Made by a program: the position numbers and the translations under genes. A DNA stretch of 64,000 nt from Streptomyces antnestii (GTDB taxonomy: Bacteria > Actinomycetota > Actinomycetes > Streptomycetales > Streptomycetaceae): the NCBI RefSeq assembly GCF_004005495.1, contig NZ_RZYA01000029.1, forward strand, positions 37,908-101,907. The letters run 5' to 3'. Below the pieces are notes generated by a model. That model made no database searches and had not been told where the DNA came from. It was given only the letters and a program-made list of their open reading frames with translations. Shown one piece after another: positions 60,193 to 64,000 of this stretch (positions within the stretch are counted from its first letter, which is position 1; the number at the start of each line of letters is the position of its first letter).

Positions 60193-62874
60193 ATGAGTTC
60201 GGGAGACCTGGGCGTCGAGACTCGTACGACTGATACTGGGAGTTCTGTGATCACCGCGCGCGCGGCTGCCACCTTCGACCCCGTCGGGCGGTCCGTCGCG
60301 ACCGCCCGCGCCTTTGTGCGCGACACCCTCCAGGGGTGGGGCTTCCCCGACATCATCGACGACGCCGTCGTCCTCACCAGCGAACTCGTGACGAACGCCG
60401 TGGTGCACGCCGGCACGTCCGCCGAGGTCCTGTGCCTGCGCACCGACGACGGCGTACGCATCGAGGTCGCCGACCGCTACCCGGAACGCGAGATCCCGCT
60501 CCAGCAGTCCGCGGTCAGCATGGGCAGCCCCGACCGCGAGGGCGGCCGCGGCCTCCAGCTCTGCGCGGCCCTCGCCACCCGCTGGGGCGTCGACTACACC
60601 CCGACGCACAAACTTGTCTGGTTCCAACTCGCCCTTCCCCAGCGCTCCGTGGGCACCCGCACCGCCGGCCCCGCCCTCCCCACCGAGGTCCTTCCCCTGG
60701 CCGCCGACGGCAGAGTGCGGGTCGCCGTCGTCCAGATCGACCGCACCGGAGCCGTCTCGGCCTGGAGCGAGGACGCGGAACACCTCTTCGGATACGTCGC
60801 CGAACAGGTCATCGGCAAACCTCTCACCGACTTCGCGGCCTGGCCGCACACCCCCGGCACGAGCACGGGCATCGCCGAGGCGCTGCAGCTCTCGCGCTGG
60901 GAGGGCAGCTACGGCATCCGCGGCGCCAACGGCCGCGTGACACCCGTCTACGCCTCCCACCTCCGCGTCCGCGACGCCGACGGCGAACCGTCCACGGTCT
61001 GCCTCCTCGTCCGCGACCACGAACGCGCCGTCCTGCAGACCCCGTTGCGCGGCCAGACCACCGCGGAGACCGGCACCCTCTCCGAGGGCAACGCGTCCGA
61101 CCCGTTCGAGGTCTTCATCGGCTCCCCCGCCCCCGACGACCTCGACGGCCTGCTCCAGCGCACCGTCGAGCGCGCCCGCGACATGCTCGACGGCGACTCC
61201 GCGTTCCTGCTCCTCGCGACCGACGACGAGACCGAACTGGAGGTCCGCGCCTCCACCGGCCTCCCCTCGGCCCGCCAGCGCTTCGCCCGCGTCCCCGTGG
61301 AGGTGGGCCCGGGCCGCTACGGCTCGGCCCGCATGCCGGCCGTCCACGAGGACCTCACCGTCGTCCCCGGCGCCGTCCCCCTCCTCAACGGCACGGGCAT
61401 GCGTTCGGTCGTCACCGTCCCCCTCAAGGTCGAGGGCCGCCTCACCGGCTCGCTCGGCGTCGCCGCCGAAGCACCCGACCGGTACTCGAACGAGGAGGCC
61501 CTGCGCCTCCAGTTCGCCGCCGACCGCATCGCCCTGGCCGTCGAGTCGGCCCGCCTCGGCGAGCTGGAGAAGCTCCGCCGCGGCTCTCTCAGCTTCCTGG
61601 TCGAGGCATCCGACCTCCTCGCCGGCACCCTCGACCGCGACCAGACCCTCGCGCTCATGGCCCAGATGACGGTCCCGACGCTCGCCACCTGGTGCGCCGT
61701 CTACACGATCGCCGACCAGTCCTCGGAGCCGTACCTCTCCTACGTGCTGCACGAGGACGAGGAGCGTATCGACGGCCTCAAGGCGCTCCTCTCCAAGATC
61801 GCCCCGCCGGACCCGGTCCCCACGCCCGGCGCCCGCGTCTGGGCCGCCCCCTCCGAAGCGGCCCACCAGGCGGCTCTGCGGACGTCCATGCGCAGCCTGG
61901 GCCTCGGCGCCCCGGCGAGCGTCAGCTCGGGCATCGGCACGACCCTGGCGACGGCCGCGGCGGTCGGCGGCGAGACCGTCGTCCTCCCCCTGGTCGCCCG
62001 CAACCGCGTCATCGGCATGCTCACACTCGGCAAGCCGTCCGACGAACACTTCCGCCAGGAAATCCTGGAACTGGCCGAGGACTTGAGCCGTCGAGCCGCG
62101 CTCGCCCTGGACAACGCGCGCCTCTACTCGGAGCGCATGGCCATCAGCCGGTCCCTCCAGCGCAGCCTGCTCCCTCCGGAGCTCCCGCACATCCCGGGCG
62201 TCGAGGTCGAAGTCATCTACCGCGCGGCCGGCGAGGGCAACGAGGTGGGCGGCGACTTCTACGACCTGTTCCCCATCCGCGACGGCGCGTACGGCTTCGC
62301 CATCGGCGACGTCTGCGGTACGGGTCCGGAGGCCGCGGCGGTCACCGGCCTGGCCCGGCACGCCCTCCGCCTCCTGGCCCGCGAGGGCTTCGGCGGCCCC
62401 GCCGTCCTTGAACGCCTGAACGCCGCCATCCTCGACGAGGGCGCCCGCAGCCGTTTCCTCACGCTCCTCTACGGCGAGTTGTGGCCGCAGGAGGACGGCT
62501 CGGCGGTCCTCAAGATGGTCTGCGCCGGCCATCCGCTCCCCCTGCGCCTGCGCCAGGACGGCACGGTCGAGCCGTACGCGGAACCGCAGCCGCTCCTCGG
62601 CGTCATGGAGGACCTGGAGCTCTACGAGCAGACGATGACCCTCGACCCGGGCGACGTCCTCCTCTGCGTCACGGACGGCATCACCGAGCGCCGCGAAGGA
62701 ACCCGCATGCTCGGCGACGACGGCCTGGCAGACGTCCTGACGACGTGTACGGGCCTCACGGCCGGCGCCGTCGCGGCCCGCATCATGCGTGCCGTGGAGC
62801 GTTTCGCCTCTGACGCCCCGTCGGACGACATGGCCATCCTGACGATGCGCGTCCCCGGACTCCACAAGGACTGA
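60193..62874 (+). CDS. osaC: OsaC: RsbW-like kinase domain, PAS, GAF and PP2C phosphatase
   Basis: An 893-residue soluble regulator. Residues about 1-150 form an RsbW/HATPase domain (VVLTSELVTNAVVHAGTSAEV, GGRGLQLCAAL). A PAS-like domain follows (VVQIDRTGAVSAWSEDAEHLFG, about 175-275), then two GAF-like domains (about 320-640), and a C-terminal SpoIIE/RsbU-type PP2C domain (QRSLLPPELPHIPGVEVEV, EGNEVGGDFYDLF, PSDDMAILTMRV). In S. coelicolor OsaC lowers SigB activity after osmotic stress, through its anti-sigma domain. It is divergent from osaA. The phosphatase domain could act on anti-sigma antagonists. Confidence 0.95.
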   Translation: MSSGDLGVETRTTDTGSSVITARAAATFDPVGRSVATARAFVRDTLQGWGFPDIIDDAVVLTSELVTNAVVHAGTSAEVLCLRTDDGVRIEVADRYPEREIPLQQSAVSMGSPDREGGRGLQLCAALATRWGVDYTPTHKLVWFQLALPQRSVGTRTAGPALPTEVLPLAADGRVRVAVVQIDRTGAVSAWSEDAEHLFGYVAEQVIGKPLTDFAAWPHTPGTSTGIAEALQLSRWEGSYGIRGANGRVTPVYASHLRVRDADGEPSTVCLLVRDHERAVLQTPLRGQTTAETGTLSEGNASDPFEVFIGSPAPDDLDGLLQRTVERARDMLDGDSAFLLLATDDETELEVRASTGLPSARQRFARVPVEVGPGRYGSARMPAVHEDLTVVPGAVPLLNGTGMRSVVTVPLKVEGRLTGSLGVAAEAPDRYSNEEALRLQFAADRIALAVESARLGELEKLRRGSLSFLVEASDLLAGTLDRDQTLALMAQMTVPTLATWCAVYTIADQSSEPYLSYVLHEDEERIDGLKALLSKIAPPDPVPTPGARVWAAPSEAAHQAALRTSMRSLGLGAPASVSSGIGTTLATAAAVGGETVVLPLVARNRVIGMLTLGKPSDEHFRQEILELAEDLSRRAALALDNARLYSERMAISRSLQRSLLPPELPHIPGVEVEVIYRAAGEGNEVGGDFYDLFPIRDGAYGFAIGDVCGTGPEAAAVTGLARHALRLLAREGFGGPAVLERLNAAILDEGARSRFLTLLYGELWPQEDGSAVLKMVCAGHPLPLRLRQDGTVEPYAEPQPLLGVMEDLELYEQTMTLDPGDVLLCVTDGITERREGTRMLGDDGLADVLTTCTGLTAGAVAARIMRAVERFASDAPSDDMAILTMRVPGLHKD

Positions 62875-62903
62875 AAGGGCCGAGGGCCCCGCGGACAACG
62901 CGA

Positions 62904-62933
62904 AAGGCCCCCGCCCGAAAGGGCGGAGGCCTT
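62904..62933 (+). terminator. Terminator of osaC
   Basis: A stem of 6 bp plus 6 bp around one mismatch (62904-62916 with 62921-62933), with a GAAA tetraloop, starting 29 bases after the osaC stop. Confidence 0.85.
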
Positions 62934-62941
62934 CATATCTG

Positions 62942-63014
62942 AGCCCCCATGCGGAATCGAACCGCAGACCTTCTCCTTACCATGGAGACGCTCTACCGAC
63001 TGAGCTATAGGGGC
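62942..63014 (-). tRNA. tRNA-Thr (anticodon GGT)
   Basis: A 73-base cloverleaf on the minus strand. The acceptor stem pairs GCCCCTA with TGGGGGC (one G-U). The D arm is GCTC...GAGC, the anticodon stem TCTCC/GGAGA has a 7-base loop A-T-GGT-A-A, and the T arm is TGCGG-TTCGATT-CCGCA. Anticodon GGT reads the Thr codons ACC and ACT. The 3' CCA is not encoded. A promoter is visible just upstream, so it is expressed independently of the neighbouring gene. Confidence 0.97.
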
Positions 63015-63052
63015 CGGTCGCTTTCGGGGTTTCCCCCGCAGCAACAGAATTA

Positions 63053-63081
63053 AGCATACCCGAACTTGAGAGCGCTTCGAA
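63053..63081 (-). promoter_or_regulatory. Putative promoter of tRNA-Thr
   Basis: On the minus strand, TTCGAA (63081-63076), a 17-base spacer, then TATGCT (63058-63053), about 38 bases before the mature 5' end. The -10 fits TANNNT, and the -35 is weak. Confidence 0.5.
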
Positions 63082-63097
63082 CCGCCCCGCCCGCGCT

Positions 63098-63775
63098 TCA
63101 GAACGCCGGCTGGAGCAGCCCTCCGAGCGCATTGCACGCGGACACGACCTTGTGCAGGTCCCGCCGGGACAGCGAGGCACTGAGAGGCAGCGCAAGCGTC
63201 TCGTCGGCCGCGCGCTCCGTCTCCGGCAGCGCGACGTCACGCCGGAACCGCGGCAACCGGTGCACGGGGGTCTTCACCGGCACACGGCAGTCAATTCCCC
63301 TGGCCCGCACGGCATGCGCGAAGGCGTCCCGGTCCGGCCGGCCGTTGCCGGGCACCCGCACGACGTACTGCTGGTAGCTGTGCCGGTCGCTCCCGAGCGG
63401 CGTCCGCACCCCACTCAACCGCGCGTTCAGATAGCCGGCGTACGCCCGTCGCTGCGCGAGACCGTCGTGCGACTGGTCCGACTCTCCGTGCTCGAGAACC
63501 AGCAGCCCACGCCGCCCACCGATCTCCCGGAGCCGCGCCACATCGGCGGGCTGCCCGAAGCGGTGTATGGCGATGATCCCCGCGGTACGCCCGCTGACGC
63601 CAGCTTCGACCGAACTCGGGTCGAGGCAGTACGTGTCGGGGTCGATGTCCGCGAACACCGGCCTGGCACCGGCCAGTTCGACCGCCTCGGCGACCTCGAC
63701 GTTCCCGTAGGCGGGCACGATGACCTCGTCACCGGTTCCGATACCGACGGCCCTCAGCATTGCAACTGTCCCCAT
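63098..63775 (-). CDS. Shortened DegT/DnrJ/EryC1-like aminotransferase homologue
   Basis: A 225-residue relative of sugar aminotransferases, which are normally about 370 residues. It starts at the first strand of the large domain (GTVAMLRAVGIGTGDEVIVPAYG) and keeps the AGARPVFADIDPDTYCLDP and RFGQPADVARLREI segments. The VVEDAAQ motif reads VLEHGES, so the Asp that contacts the cofactor ring is His. It then jumps directly to YAGYLNARLSGVR, so the strand and loop carrying the PLP-binding lysine are missing. It cannot be a normal PLP enzyme. The reading frame is intact, so it may be a conserved pseudoenzyme rather than a fresh pseudogene. It lies between tRNA-Thr and the rRNA operon. Confidence 0.8.
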   Translation of the reverse strand: MGTVAMLRAVGIGTGDEVIVPAYGNVEVAEAVELAGARPVFADIDPDTYCLDPSSVEAGVSGRTAGIIAIHRFGQPADVARLREIGGRRGLLVLEHGESDQSHDGLAQRRAYAGYLNARLSGVRTPLGSDRHSYQQYVVRVPGNGRPDRDAFAHAVRARGIDCRVPVKTPVHRLPRFRRDVALPETERAADETLALPLSASLSRRDLHKVVSACNALGGLLQPAF

Positions 63776-63825
63776 GACACGGGATGTTGGCCGCGCAACG
63801 TGAACGACAAGTGACGCAAAACAAA

Positions 63826-63867
63826 AAAGAGCTGGTCCCTGAACCGAAGTTCAGGGACCAGCTCTTT
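63826..63867 (-). terminator. rRNA operon terminator
   Basis: A perfect 19-bp stem (63826-63844 with 63849-63867) and a 4-base loop, UUCG on the minus strand, followed on that strand by a run of T (TTTTTTGTTTTG). It begins 7 bases after the 5S gene. Confidence 0.97.
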
Positions 63868-63874
63868 GAATGAT

Positions 63875-63994
63875 AGTTCGGCGGCGTCCTACTCTCCCAC
63901 AGGGTCCCCCCTGCAGTACCATCGGCGCTGTGAGGCTTAGCTTCCGGGTTCGGAATGTAACCGGGCGTTTCCCTCACGCTATGACCACCGAAAC
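63875..63994 (-). rRNA. rrf: 5S ribosomal RNA
   Basis: On the minus strand the sequence starts GTTTCGGTGGTCATAGCG, contains CCGAACCCGGAAGCTAAGC and GCCGATGGTACTGCAGGG, and ends with CGCCGCCGAACT. All of these are landmark segments of Streptomyces 5S rRNA, and the 5' and 3' ends pair to form helix I. Ends are accurate to within a few bases. The bases 63995-64000 belong to the 23S-5S spacer; the 23S and 16S genes must lie to the right of the window. Confidence 0.97.
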
Positions 63995-64000
63995 ACTATG

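Overview
The window is very GC-rich, starts many genes with GTG, and packs them with 4-base ATGA/GTGA overlaps. The right-hand two thirds (glutamate uptake, recX-recA, clgR-cinA-pgsA-rimO, ftsK, osaB-osaA/osaC, rRNA operon) carry gene families and an order that I recall, from memory only, from the Streptomyces coelicolor chromosome around SCO5746-SCO5780. The organism is therefore almost certainly a Streptomyces or a very close relative.

Region 1 (1-14526) is the edge of an aromatic, type II polyketide cluster of the actinorhodin kind. It has an ActIII-like C-9 ketoreductase (11442-12227), an ActVB-like flavin reductase, an ActIV-like metallo-beta-lactamase-fold cyclase/thioesterase, an ActVA5-like acyl-CoA-dehydrogenase-fold monooxygenase, a START-fold protein, an NTF2-like protein, two paralogous cytochrome P450s with their own putidaredoxin-type ferredoxin and ferredoxin reductase, an MFS exporter, and a serine-hydrolase homologue that has lost its nucleophile. 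The ketosynthase pair and acyl carrier protein are not here and must lie left of base 1, if they are linked. A 49-residue protein with no recognised family closes the ketoreductase operon.

Region 2 (14674-21561) handles glutamate: the two-component system gluR-gluK, divergent from the ABC importer gluABCD, with a stand-alone TAXI-type binding protein tail-to-tail with gluK. A perfect inverted repeat lies between gluR and gluA. Six helically phased GCCGAA repeats precede gluB, and a hairpin follows it.

Region 3 (21678-34862) holds an FAD monooxygenase, a cysteine dioxygenase-rhodanese pair behind a cysteine-rich leader peptide, an MacB/FtsX-type permease with an ArsR-type regulator but no ATPase, recX-recA with an SOS box inside the recA promoter, membrane proteins, a DUF3046 protein and a PucR-type regulator.

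Region 4 (35042-45734) has an alkylsulfatase-like hydrolase, an AraC regulator fused by overlap to azlCD, a giant Lhr-type helicase, a Nei/Fpg glycosylase, an SDR and a small repeat-bearing membrane protein.

Region 5 (45993-62874) is cell envelope, division and stress: clgR, cinA, pgsA, rimO, a RodZ-like protein, ftsK, and the osmotic-stress system osaB-osaA with divergent osaC. OsaA carries ten near-identical HAMP-type repeats of about 92 residues.

Region 6 (62942-64000) has tRNA-Thr(GGT), a shrunken DegT/DnrJ-like aminotransferase lacking its catalytic lysine, and the terminator and 5S rRNA of an rRNA operon whose 23S and 16S genes lie beyond the right edge.
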